From Caulobacter sp. (GTDB lineage Bacteria; Pseudomonadota; Alphaproteobacteria; Caulobacterales; Caulobacteraceae): a DNA stretch of 64,000 bases. Every line of letters starts with the position of its first letter. Positions within the stretch are counted from its first letter, which is position 1. The notes beneath the pieces are model-generated. The model did no database searches. It worked only from the letters and a program-made list of their open reading frames with translations, and was not told where the DNA came from. The stretch covers positions 186,001-250,000 of the forward strand of contig NZ_JAGIBH010000001.1 in assembly GCF_017744445.1 (NCBI RefSeq), given 5' to 3'. Below are positions 50,886 through 60,035 of the stretch, piece after piece. The position numbers and the translations under genes were made by a program.

Positions 50886-51513
50886 GGTCAGCCGCCGCAT
50901 AGGTGGCTTCGCGCCACGCCTTCACGATCTCGCCGAACCAGCGCGTGCGGGTTTCGTCATCCATGCCGTCGGTCTCCTCGACCCCCGCGGCCCAGGCTTC
51001 GATCACGAACGGCATGAAGGTGCGGGCGGCGTGGCGGCATGTGGCTCGCTGCGCCTCTGACGCGCCAGGCGTGGGGGCCACGAACGGTTCGATCAGTTTG
51101 GTCAGTAGCGCTTCCAGGGCTTCCCGCCAGGCCAGGGCCTCAGGCGCGCCCCTCGCGTCTCGCAGGAGTAGGAGCGCCAGCTTGGGATTGCTTCGCGACA
51201 GGGTCACCAGCCTCGCGATGCTGGAGCCATAGCCGCCCCAGGGACGGCCAGCGTCAGCCTCTATCCTCGCAAGGATGTCGGCGAACAGGGCGTCGATGAT
51301 GCTCTGGCGCGAGGGATAGAGCCGATAGATCAGGATCTTGGCCACGCCCATGCGGTCGGCGACGTCCTGCATGGTGGCGACCTGCAGGCCCTTTTCCGCG
51401 AACACCTGGACAGCGGCCTCCAGTACCGCCAGGCCCCGCGCGGCCTTGTCGACACGCGGCTTGGGCTGGCCGGGACGGCCTCTCGGAACGGAAACCTTCG
51501 TGCTCGTGCTCAT
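50848..51513 (-). CDS. TetR-family transcriptional regulator
   Basis: 221 residues. The DNA-binding N-terminus (about 25-75) is typical: VLEAAVQVFAEKGLQVATMQDVADRMGVAKILIYRLYPSRQSIIDALF. A ligand-binding helical domain follows. It is divergent from the alkylsulfatase-like gene with a perfect palindrome in the 50-bp gap, so it most likely represses that gene and itself. Its 3' end overlaps the TVP38 gene by 38 bp. The inducer is not known; an alkyl ester or sulfate would fit the neighbour. Confidence 0.88.
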   Translation of the reverse strand: MSTSTKVSVPRGRPGQPKPRVDKAARGLAVLEAAVQVFAEKGLQVATMQDVADRMGVAKILIYRLYPSRQSIIDALFADILARIEADAGRPWGGYGSSIARLVTLSRSNPKLALLLLRDARGAPEALAWREALEALLTKLIEPFVAPTPGASEAQRATCRHAARTFMPFVIEAWAAGVEETDGMDDETRTRWFGEIVKAWREATYAAADLSPPPLPPPHAS

Positions 51514-51528
51514 CGGTGCTATGTAGAA

Positions 51529-51546
51529 TGAAACTATAAAGTTTCA
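51529..51546. promoter_or_regulatory. Operator palindrome for the TetR regulator
   Basis: TGAAACT-ATAA-AGTTTCA is a perfect 18-bp inverted repeat in the 50-bp gap between the divergent TetR and alkylsulfatase-like genes. Its low GC stands out from the surroundings. Length and placement fit a TetR dimer site covering both promoters. Confidence 0.8.
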
Positions 51547-51563
51547 AATAGCGGGAGGGTGGT

Positions 51564-53519
51564 ATGCGTAAGGGCATGATGGCGGCCAGCGTCTTGGTTC
51601 TGGCGATGGTCGCGGGCGGCGCGCGGGCAGGGGATCCGGCCAGCGCGATCACGGCCGACAAGCAGAAGGCCTTCGCCGCGACCTTGCCGATGGCCGACCG
51701 CCAGGACTTCGACTTCGCCGACCAGGGTTTCCTGGGCACGCTCGCCGATCCGCTGATCAAGCGCGACGACGGCCAGCCGGCCTGGAACCTGGCAGCCTAC
51801 GACTTCCTCAAGGGCCAGGCGCCAGCGACCGTGAACCCCAGCCTGTGGCGGCAGGCGCAACTGCTGTCCAAGCACGGGCTCTTCCAGGTGAGCGACCGCG
51901 TGTATCAGGTGCGCGGCTTCGACATCTCCAACATCACCTTCGTGCGCGGCGACACCGGCTGGATCGTCATCGACCCGCTGACCATGAAGGAGACGGCCAA
52001 GGCCGCGCTGGACCTGGTCAACGACAAGCTGGGCAAGCTGCCGGTCAAGGCGGTGGTCTACACCCACAGCCACAGCGACCACTTCGGCGGCGTGCGCGGG
52101 GTGGTGGACGAGGCCGACGTCAAGGCGGGCAGGGTCGCGATCGTCGCCCCCAAGGGCTTCATGGAGGAGGTCGCCGCCGAGAACATCCTGGCTGGCAACG
52201 CCATGAGCCGCCGGGCCCAGTACCAGTTCGGCATCATGCTGCCGCCGGGTGTCGAGGGGCAGATCACCTCCGGGATCGGCCAGACCATCGCCCGAGGCTC
52301 GATCACCCTGATCCCGCCGACCGTGATCGTCGACCACACCGGCCAGGAACTGACCCTGGACGGCGTGAAGGTGCGTTTCCAGTACACGCCCTCGACCGAG
52401 GCCCCGGCCGAGATGAACCTCTATTTCCCGGACCTGCGCATCCTGGACATGGCCGAGAACGCCAATGTCTCGATGCACAATATTCTTACGCCGCGTGGAG
52501 CCTTGGTCCGCGACAGCAAGGCCTGGGCCGATGACCTGACCGAGTCCCTGCGGCTGTTCGGCGACGTCTCCGACACCATGATCACCAGCCACGGCTGGCC
52601 GCGCTTCGGCGGGGCGGTGGTGCGCGACTTCCTGGCCGATCACCGCGACGCCTATAAGTATCTGCACGACCAGACGGTGCGGATGATGAACCTCGGCATG
52701 ACCGGGGACGAGATCGCCGCCAGGATCGAGCTGCCGCCGACCTTGTCCAAGGAGTGGTTCAACCGCGGCTATTACGGCTCGATGAGCTTCAACAGCCGGG
52801 CGGTCTATCAGCGCTATATGGGCTGGTACGACGCCAACCCGGCTCACCTGGTCCCCGCGCCGCCCGTCGACGCCGGCCGCCGCTATGTCGCGGCCATGGG
52901 CGGAGCGGCCAAGGTCAAGGCGATGGCCAAGGAGGCGACGGGGAAGGGCGACTATGCCTGGGCGGCGGCACTGCTGAACCATGCGGTCATGGCCGATGAC
53001 GCCGACAGGGAGGCCAAGGCGATGCTGGCCGGCGTCTACGACCAGCTGGGCTACCAGACCGAGAACAGCCTGTGGCGCAACATCTACCTGACCGGCGCCG
53101 ACGAACTGCGGGGCGGGGTGCGCAAGCTGCCGGCCTCGATGACGCCGATGGACATGCTGGCGGCCCTGGACAGCGCCATGATCTTCGACGTGCTGTCGGT
53201 GCGCCTGAACCCCGACAAGGCCAAGGACGCCCACCTGCGGATCGTCTTCGTCTTCCCGGATCGGAACGAACGCTTCCTGGTCGAGGTGCGCAATGGCGTG
53301 CTGGTCGCCCAGCCTTCGGCGGGGGAGGAAAAAGCCGACGCAACCCTGACGGTGGCGCGGCCGGTTTTCCTGGACTCGCTCTTCACCGGCAAGTCGCTGG
53401 TCCCGAAAATCCTGACCGGGGAGGTCAAGCTTGAGGGCGATCGCGCGGCGATGGGGCGGATGACGGGTTGGTTTGACGCTTTCCCGACCGACTTCCCGAT
53501 CGTAACTCGCCCCAATTAA
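51564..53519 (+). CDS. Secreted alkyl/aryl-sulfatase-type MBL-fold hydrolase
   Basis: 651 residues with GGGAGG before the ATG. A signal peptide (about 1-22, ending GGARAG) is followed by a metallo-beta-lactamase domain with the zinc motif THSHSDHFGG (about 167-176), later TPSTEAPAEMNLYFPDL and ITSHGWPRFGG, then the alkylsulfatase dimerisation domain (GYYGSMSFNSRAVYQRYMGWYDANPAHLVP) and a C-terminal SCP2-like domain (about 530-651). The order is that of SdsA1-type linear alkyl sulfatases, which cleave dodecyl sulfate-like detergents in the periplasm. Divergent TetR control is likely. Confidence 0.9.
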   Translation: MRKGMMAASVLVLAMVAGGARAGDPASAITADKQKAFAATLPMADRQDFDFADQGFLGTLADPLIKRDDGQPAWNLAAYDFLKGQAPATVNPSLWRQAQLLSKHGLFQVSDRVYQVRGFDISNITFVRGDTGWIVIDPLTMKETAKAALDLVNDKLGKLPVKAVVYTHSHSDHFGGVRGVVDEADVKAGRVAIVAPKGFMEEVAAENILAGNAMSRRAQYQFGIMLPPGVEGQITSGIGQTIARGSITLIPPTVIVDHTGQELTLDGVKVRFQYTPSTEAPAEMNLYFPDLRILDMAENANVSMHNILTPRGALVRDSKAWADDLTESLRLFGDVSDTMITSHGWPRFGGAVVRDFLADHRDAYKYLHDQTVRMMNLGMTGDEIAARIELPPTLSKEWFNRGYYGSMSFNSRAVYQRYMGWYDANPAHLVPAPPVDAGRRYVAAMGGAAKVKAMAKEATGKGDYAWAAALLNHAVMADDADREAKAMLAGVYDQLGYQTENSLWRNIYLTGADELRGGVRKLPASMTPMDMLAALDSAMIFDVLSVRLNPDKAKDAHLRIVFVFPDRNERFLVEVRNGVLVAQPSAGEEKADATLTVARPVFLDSLFTGKSLVPKILTGEVKLEGDRAAMGRMTGWFDAFPTDFPIVTRPN

Positions 53520-53537
53520 CCCTCGAAGGTGGGAAAT

Positions 53538-53577
53538 ATTTGCGCCGGCTGCGGCCGATTGGACCGTCGGCGCAAAT
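53538..53577. terminator. Hairpin after the alkylsulfatase-like gene
   Basis: ATTTGCGCCG (53538-53547) pairs perfectly with CGGCGCAAAT (53568-53577). It has no T-run of length, so termination is possible but not certain. It could also delimit the leuA promoter, which should begin just downstream. Confidence 0.6.
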
Positions 53578-53616
53578 TGCTTGCTCGATTCTGGGCTGCT
53601 GTGTAGAAAGTGCGCC

Positions 53617-53673
53617 ATGACCGTCGCGCGCAAGCTGCTTCCGCTTCTGCTTACCAGCCCCTGGGCGCTCTAG
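53617..53673 (+). CDS. Leucine-rich leader peptide upstream of leuA
   Basis: 18 codons, MTVARKLLPLLLTSPWAL, with six leucines, five of them in a block of six residues, encoded in part by the uncommon CTT. It lies 83 bp before leuA and behind a plausible promoter (TTGC near 53577-53586 and TGTAGA at 53602-53607). This is what is expected of a leucine attenuation leader: ribosome pausing on leucine codons under starvation would change the fold of the RNA behind it. Attenuation leaders have been predicted for leuA in alphaproteobacteria. Confidence 0.75.
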   Translation: MTVARKLLPLLLTSPWAL

Positions 53674-53694
53674 GGGCCGCGCATCGTCGTGGCC
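53657..53694 (+). promoter_or_regulatory. Mutually exclusive hairpins at the leader stop
   Basis: Hairpin I pairs GCCCCT (53657-53662) with AGGGGC (53672-53677) across the leader stop codon; hairpin II pairs GGCCGCG (53675-53681) with CGTGGCC (53688-53694), with one G-U pair. They share 53675-53677 and so cannot form together, the arrangement of an attenuator. No U-tract follows hairpin II, so it may work through Rho or by masking translation rather than by intrinsic termination. Confidence 0.5.
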
Positions 53695-53756
53695 GGGCGC
53701 ACAGGGGACAGTGAACCCGCAGCCCGCACGCAGACACCCATTCGACGAGTACTTCC

Positions 53757-55331
53757 ATGACCTCCGTATCCGACAGCGCTTCGACCAAGCGCGACAACGT
53801 CGTCATTTTCGACACCACCATGCGCGACGGCGAGCAGTCGCCCGGCGCCTCGATGTCGCTGGAAGAGAAGCTGGAACTGGCCAAGATCCTCGAGGAGATG
53901 GGAGTCGACATCATCGAGGCCGGCTTCCCGATCGCCTCGAACGGAGACTTCGAGGCCGTCCGCGAAGTGGCCAAGATCGTCAAGAACTCGACCATCGCCG
54001 GCCTGTGCCGCGCCCACCAGGTCGACATCGACCGCTGCGCCGAGGCCCTGAAGCCCACCCAGCGCGGCCGGATCCACGTGGTCATCGCCACGTCCGACCT
54101 GCACATGAAGCACAAGCTGCAGATGGAGCCGGACGCCGTCATCGACGTGATCGCCCGCTCGGTGGCCCACGCCCGCAACCTGCGCGACGACGTCGAGTGG
54201 TCGGCCGAGGACGCCACCCGCAGCGACCGCCAGTTCCTGCGCCGCGCCATCGAGACCGCCATCAAGGCCGGCGCCACGACGATCAACCTGCCCGACACGG
54301 TGGGCTACACCTATCCGTCGGAATATGCCGACCTGTTCAACTGGATGGTCAACAACGTCGAGGGCGCTGATCGCGTCATCTTCTCCACCCACTGCCACAA
54401 CGACCTGGGCCTGGCCGTGGCCAACAGCCTGGCCGGCGTGCAGGGCGGCGCTCGCCAGGTCGAGTGCGCCGTGAACGGCCTGGGCGAGCGCGCCGGCAAC
54501 GCCGCGCTGGAAGAGATCGTCATGGCCCTGAAGGTGCGTGGCGACCGTCTGCCCTATCAGACCGGCATCGACACCACCCACATCACCCGCGCCAGCCGCT
54601 ATGTCTCGGCCATCACCGGCTTCCCGGTGCAGTACAACAAGGCCATTGTCGGCAAGAACGCCTTCGCGCACGAGAGCGGCATCCACCAGGACGGCATGCT
54701 CAAGAACCGCGAGACCTATGAGATCATGACGCCGGAGTCGGTGGGTCAGGCCCCGTCGAGCCTGGTCATGGGCAAGCACTCGGGCAGCCACGCCTTCCGC
54801 GCCAAGCTGAAGGACCTGGGCTACGAGCTGGGCGAGAACGCGCTGAAGGAAGCCTTCGGCCGCTTCAAGGACCTGGCCGACCGCAAGAAGCACGTCTACG
54901 ACGACGACATCATCGCCCTGGTCGACGACGCTCTGGCGCGCGGCTCGGAGAAGATCCGCGTCTCGCACCTGCGCGTGGTGGCCGGCACCGAAGGCCAGTC
55001 GGCTGAGCTGACCCTGGACGTCGACGGCGTCTCGAGCACGGCCGAAGCGACCGGCGATGGTCCGGTCGACGCGGTGTTCAACGCCATCCACAAGATCGTG
55101 CCGCACAGCGCCGCCCTGCGCCTCTTCCAGGTGCACGCGGTGACCGAAGGCACCGACGCCCAGGCCCAGGTCTCGGTGCGTCTGGAAGAGGACGGCCGCA
55201 TCGCCACCGGCGCGGCCGCCGACACCGACACCCTCACGGCCTCGGCGAAGGCGTACGTCAACGCGCTGAACAACCTCTTCGCCCGCAAGGAGAAGAGCCG
55301 GCCCGAAGCGGCGATCGCCAGCGGGTTCTAG
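53757..55331 (+). CDS. leuA: 2-isopropylmalate synthase
   Basis: 524 residues. The HMGL-like catalytic barrel shows FDTTMRDGEQSPGASM (about 18-33) with the metal and substrate residues, FSTHCHNDLGLAVANSLAGV, and GLGERAGNAALEEIV; the C-terminal LeuA dimer/regulatory domain (about 390-510) binds leucine for feedback inhibition. It makes the first committed compound of leucine from acetyl-CoA and 2-oxoisovalerate. It stands alone, with a leader peptide ahead and a palindromic element behind. A GATTC CcrM-type site (53587-53591) lies within the promoter region. Confidence 0.96.
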   Translation: MTSVSDSASTKRDNVVIFDTTMRDGEQSPGASMSLEEKLELAKILEEMGVDIIEAGFPIASNGDFEAVREVAKIVKNSTIAGLCRAHQVDIDRCAEALKPTQRGRIHVVIATSDLHMKHKLQMEPDAVIDVIARSVAHARNLRDDVEWSAEDATRSDRQFLRRAIETAIKAGATTINLPDTVGYTYPSEYADLFNWMVNNVEGADRVIFSTHCHNDLGLAVANSLAGVQGGARQVECAVNGLGERAGNAALEEIVMALKVRGDRLPYQTGIDTTHITRASRYVSAITGFPVQYNKAIVGKNAFAHESGIHQDGMLKNRETYEIMTPESVGQAPSSLVMGKHSGSHAFRAKLKDLGYELGENALKEAFGRFKDLADRKKHVYDDDIIALVDDALARGSEKIRVSHLRVVAGTEGQSAELTLDVDGVSSTAEATGDGPVDAVFNAIHKIVPHSAALRLFQVHAVTEGTDAQAQVSVRLEEDGRIATGAAADTDTLTASAKAYVNALNNLFARKEKSRPEAAIASGF

Positions 55332-55357
55332 GACCTAGCAAGGCATCCCCCACATCC

Positions 55358-55463
55358 GACCGTCCCCGCGAAAGCGGGGACCCAAGCTGATTTTCGGAAT
55401 GTAGCTCGGCTAGAGCCAGGCTCCCTGATGCCGCTTGGATCCCCGCTTTCGCGGGGATGATCG
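55358..55463. repeat. Paired inverted palindromic element (REPIN-like) F
   Basis: Left arm about 55358-55392 and right arm about 55434-55463 are inverted, each with the perfect hairpin TCCCCGCGAAAGCGGGGA followed by CCCAAGC or TCCAAGC. About 40 bp of unrelated sequence sits between. The same core appears in element D at 28950, which makes them sister copies. Confidence 0.9.
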
Positions 55464-55476
55464 GTGTGAGGTTGGT

Positions 55477-55965
55477 TCAGGCCGCTCTACGCGAACTGAA
55501 TGGCCGCGTGGCCAGGATCTCGGCGCCCAGGTGCGCCTGGGGCTGCACGTCCATGCCCAATTCGCGAAGGCTGTCGGCCAGCGCGCGGCGGGGCTGCTCG
55601 TCCAGCAGGGCGCTGGCGTCCACGACCAGCGTGCCGCCCGGGCGCAGCATGCTGTAGGTCGCGGCGATGATGGCTCGCGTGTCCTCCAGCGTCTGGCCGT
55701 CCAGGACCAGCAGCACGTCGCTGCGTTCGTCGGCGGCGCCGCAGGTGGCCCGGCGGGCGGCCTCGACGCGCTGATAGCCGCGACGCCACAGCTGGCACAT
55801 GGCCTCGCCCGCGCCGGGACCGGCCACGGCCACGAAGCACAGCGGCGTGGCCTCGGCGAGCTCCAGCATGCGGTCCAGGGCGGGGTTGATCCCGTTGGTC
55901 GGCACCCCCAGCAGGAACTGGGCGGCCTGGCGGATGGGAACCCATTTGGGCGGGCGCGGGGACAT
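55477..55965 (-). CDS. Methyltransferase-fold-like hypothetical protein
   Basis: 162 residues. A Rossmann-like pattern can be read: PLCFVAVAGPGAGEAMCQLW near the N-terminal third, VLLVLDGQTLEDTRAIIAATYSMLRPGGTLVVDASAL in the middle, where LRPGGTLVV is the usual post-motif strand of class I methyltransferases. Motif I, however, lacks the normal GxGxG spacing. It may be a divergent or inactive methyltransferase. There is no signal or membrane helix. It is divergent from the DMT transporter with 128 bp between. Confidence 0.6.
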   Translation of the reverse strand: MSPRPPKWVPIRQAAQFLLGVPTNGINPALDRMLELAEATPLCFVAVAGPGAGEAMCQLWRRGYQRVEAARRATCGAADERSDVLLVLDGQTLEDTRAIIAATYSMLRPGGTLVVDASALLDEQPRRALADSLRELGMDVQPQAHLGAEILATRPFSSRRAA

Positions 55966-56093
55966 GGTCTGAAAACCTCATCAAAGCGAGCGTCGCCACG
56001 GGGCGACGAACGCCGCCTGTCTTGCGCCTCCCGCGCATAAGGGCTCCATGCGAAACCAGCCCGCCCGCCTAAGGGCGGCATAAAGGTCGGATC

Positions 56094-56972
56094 ATGATCT
56101 GGATCCCCATCACCATCGTCGCCACGATCTTCCAGGTCGCCCGCAACGCCGCCCAGCGCTCGGTCATGGGCGGAGCGGGGCCCTGGGGCGCGACCCTGGT
56201 CCGCTTCCTGTTCGGCCTGCCGTTCGCCGCCGTCTTCGCTGGGATCGCCGTGCTGCTGACGCCGGGCCTCGACTTCCATCCGCACGCCAGGTTCTGGATC
56301 GCCTGCGTCGCCGGCGCGGTGTTCCAGATCTGCGCCACGGCCGCGATGCTGACGGCGATGCATCGCTCGTCGTTCGCCCTGGGCACCGCCCTGCAGCAGA
56401 GCGGCCTGCCGTTCGCCCTGGTCTTCGGGGCGCTGGTGTTCAAGGACCATGTCGGGCCGATCGCCTGGGCCGGCGGGCTGGTGGCGACCGCGGGGCTTGC
56501 CGCCCTGTCCTGGCCGCGCGGCGAGGTCGTGATCCGCAAGGGCGCGGTGCTGGCGGGCCTGGCGTCGGGCGCGGCCTTCGCGCTGTGCGCCAACTGCTTC
56601 CGGCAGGCGGCTTTGGCCCTGGACCCGGTCCATCCCCCGGCGGCGGCCTTCACCACCGTGCTGGTCGTCCAGGCCATCCAGACGCTGGGCCTGACCGCCT
56701 GGCTGGCCTGGCGCAATCCGGACTCGCTGAAGGCCGTGCTAGCGGCCTGGAAGCAATCGCTGGGGGCGGGATTCTGCGGGGCGGCGGCCTCGGGCCTGTG
56801 GTTCACGGCCATGGCCCTGTCGCCCGTGGGGCCGGTGCGGGCGGTCGGCGTGGTCGAGATGCCCGTCGCCGCCATCGCCGGACGCCGTCTGTTCAAGGAA
56901 CGTTTGACCCTGTCCCAGATGACCGCCGGCGCGATAACGGCGGTCGGCGTCGTCATGGCCGCGCTCGGCTAG
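56094..56972 (+). CDS. DMT-superfamily permease (EamA-like)
   Basis: 292 residues and ten hydrophobic helices arranged as two repeats of five, the EamA layout. The first repeat ends near ALVFGALVFKDHVGPIAWAGGLV and the second near MPVAAIAGRRLFKERLTLSQMTAGAITAVGVV, each with the conserved E/K-x-x-G block. Such permeases export or import metabolites; the substrate cannot be told from sequence. AAGGT precedes the ATG. It is the last gene before the 352-bp upstream region of mreB. Confidence 0.85.
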   Translation: MIWIPITIVATIFQVARNAAQRSVMGGAGPWGATLVRFLFGLPFAAVFAGIAVLLTPGLDFHPHARFWIACVAGAVFQICATAAMLTAMHRSSFALGTALQQSGLPFALVFGALVFKDHVGPIAWAGGLVATAGLAALSWPRGEVVIRKGAVLAGLASGAAFALCANCFRQAALALDPVHPPAAAFTTVLVVQAIQTLGLTAWLAWRNPDSLKAVLAAWKQSLGAGFCGAAASGLWFTAMALSPVGPVRAVGVVEMPVAAIAGRRLFKERLTLSQMTAGAITAVGVVMAALG

Positions 56973-58368
<1,396 letters not shown>

Positions 58369-58385
58369 GCTAACATTGCTCTAGT

Positions 58386-58403
58386 GGCGCCTCGGGGGGC
58401 GCC
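58386..58403 (+). other. Intercistronic hairpin between mreB and mreC
   Basis: GGCGCC (58386-58391) pairs with GGCGCC (58398-58403) around a TCGGGG loop, 17 nt after the mreB stop and 15 nt before the mreC GTG. There is no T-run. It may stabilise the mreB end of the transcript or lower mreC expression. Confidence 0.5.
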
Positions 58404-58418
58404 GGGAGATACAAGTAC

Positions 58419-59519
58419 GTGCCCTTTCGCGAAGGTCCCCTCGGCGACCTGAAAGTGCCGCTTACCTGGACGGCGGCGGTGGCCCTGATCGTGGCGGCCG
58501 TCATCGCCGTCGCCTTCCTGCTGGCTGACCGGCGGGAGACCCTCCAGGAGCAGGCCTATGGCGTCACCCGCCAGACGGTGGACGTCGTGGCCAAGCCGGT
58601 CAGCGGCGCCATCGCCGCGCCGGGCCGCTGGACGGGCTTGGGCTTTGACTATGTCCGCAGCTACTTCTTCACGGCGCAGGAAAACCGCCGGCTGAAGACC
58701 GAGCTGGCCGAGATGCGCCAATGGCGTGACCGCGCCCTGGCCCTGCAGGACCAGAACGAGCGCTTCAAGTCGCTGATGGGCCTGCGCACGGATCCGCCGA
58801 TCCCGATGGCCTCGGCCCGCGTGGTCAGCGACAGCCGCGGTCCCTTCGCCAACACCCGCCTGGCCGACGCCGGCTCGGAAAAGGGCATTGTGGTCGGCAA
58901 CCCGGTCCTGAACGAGCGCGGCCTGGTCGGTCGCGTGGTCGGCGTCTCGCATGGCGTCAGCCGCGTGCTGCTGCTGACCGACATCGCCTCGCGCACGCCG
59001 GTGATGATCGACCGCACCAACGCCCGGGCCATCCTGACCGGCGATGGCGGTCCCAACCCGAAGCTCGAATACCTGCGTGGCGTCGATCCGATCCAGCAGG
59101 GCGATCGCGTCGTGACCTCGGGTGACGGTGGCGTCGTGCCGCGCGGCCTGCCGGTCGGTGCGGCCGTGAAGGGCCTGGACGGCCGTTGGCGCGTCGTTTT
59201 GTTCGCCGACCAGTCGTCGATCGACTTCATCCGCATCCTGCTGTTCAAGGACTTCGCCCAGCTGGCGAACGAGAAGGAACTGCAGGCCAAGACCCTGCCG
59301 CCGGTGACGACCGAGGATCCGCAGACCTCGATCCTGTCGATCCCGCCAGCCGCACCGGCGCCGGCTGCTCCGGCTCCGACGACGACCGCGCCGTCGGCCG
59401 CTCAGCCGAAGCCGCCCGCGGCCGCCGCGCCGAAGCCGGCCGCCCCCAAGCCCGCTCAGCCCAAGCCGGCCGCCGCCCCAGTGGCGACGAGGCCCCCGCC
59501 GACGGGAACGCCCCAATGA
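58419..59519 (+). CDS. mreC: Rod shape-determining protein MreC
   Basis: 366 residues from a GTG at 58419 with GGGAG upstream. One transmembrane helix (about 13-33) is followed by a coiled coil (about 80-115) and the two beta-barrel lobes of MreC, with VVSDSRGPFANTRLADAGSEKGI and GRVVGVSHGVSRVLLLTDIASR recognisable. The last 65 residues are a Pro/Ala/Lys-rich disordered tail, normal for Caulobacterales. It links cytoplasmic MreB to periplasmic PBP2. Its stop overlaps the mreD ATG. Confidence 0.95.
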   Translation: MPFREGPLGDLKVPLTWTAAVALIVAAVIAVAFLLADRRETLQEQAYGVTRQTVDVVAKPVSGAIAAPGRWTGLGFDYVRSYFFTAQENRRLKTELAEMRQWRDRALALQDQNERFKSLMGLRTDPPIPMASARVVSDSRGPFANTRLADAGSEKGIVVGNPVLNERGLVGRVVGVSHGVSRVLLLTDIASRTPVMIDRTNARAILTGDGGPNPKLEYLRGVDPIQQGDRVVTSGDGGVVPRGLPVGAAVKGLDGRWRVVLFADQSSIDFIRILLFKDFAQLANEKELQAKTLPPVTTEDPQTSILSIPPAAPAPAAPAPTTTAPSAAQPKPPAAAAPKPAAPKPAQPKPAAAPVATRPPPTGTPQ

Positions 59520-60031
59520 GCATGAGCGGCGGGCGAGCGCTGAACCCCGGTCGCTGGCTGGGCGTGCCGATGCTGCTGTGCATCGTGGCGACGATCCTGT
59601 TCGCCGCGCCGATCCGCATCTGGGGCCTGCAACTGCCCGAGCCGGTGTTCGCCATGGTTCCGGCCTTCGCCTGGGCGATGATCCGGCCGTCGATCCTGGC
59701 GCCGTTCGCCCTGCTGATCCTGGGCCTGTTCCTGGACATCTTCTGGGGCGGTCCGACGGGCCTGTGGGGTCTGTCGCTGCTGGTCGCCTACGCCATGGTC
59801 CTGATCCTGCGCAACGCCATGACCGGCCAGAGCCGGCCGATGATGTGGGCCTGGTTCGCCGGGGTCACGGCCGTGACCATGGTCGCGGGCTTCTTGTTCA
59901 CCATGCTCGACAGCCTGGCCATGCCCAGCCTGCTGGCCGTCTTCTGGCAGTTCCTGGTGACGGCGCTGCTGTTCCCGTTCGCCCACCGCCTGGTCGATCG
60001 CTTCGAGGACGCCGACGTGCGGTTCCGGTGA
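59516..60031 (+). CDS. mreD: Rod shape-determining protein MreD
   Basis: 171 residues from an ATG overlapping the mreC stop (ATGA). Five or six transmembrane helices are visible, and the family segment LILGLFLDIFWGGPTGLWGLSLLVAYA is clear, including the D-x-x-x-G-x-P/T-G pattern. MreD is a membrane component of the elongasome, associated with MreC. It ends 4 nt before the mrdA start. Confidence 0.93.
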   Translation: MSMSGGRALNPGRWLGVPMLLCIVATILFAAPIRIWGLQLPEPVFAMVPAFAWAMIRPSILAPFALLILGLFLDIFWGGPTGLWGLSLLVAYAMVLILRNAMTGQSRPMMWAWFAGVTAVTMVAGFLFTMLDSLAMPSLLAVFWQFLVTALLFPFAHRLVDRFEDADVRFR

Positions 60032-60035
60032 GGCC

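Noticed and set aside
55477..56038. Overlapping reverse ORF at 55487-56038 in another frame
   Set aside because: Its arginine/alanine-rich product has no fold features, while the 55477-55965 frame reads as a Rossmann-like protein.
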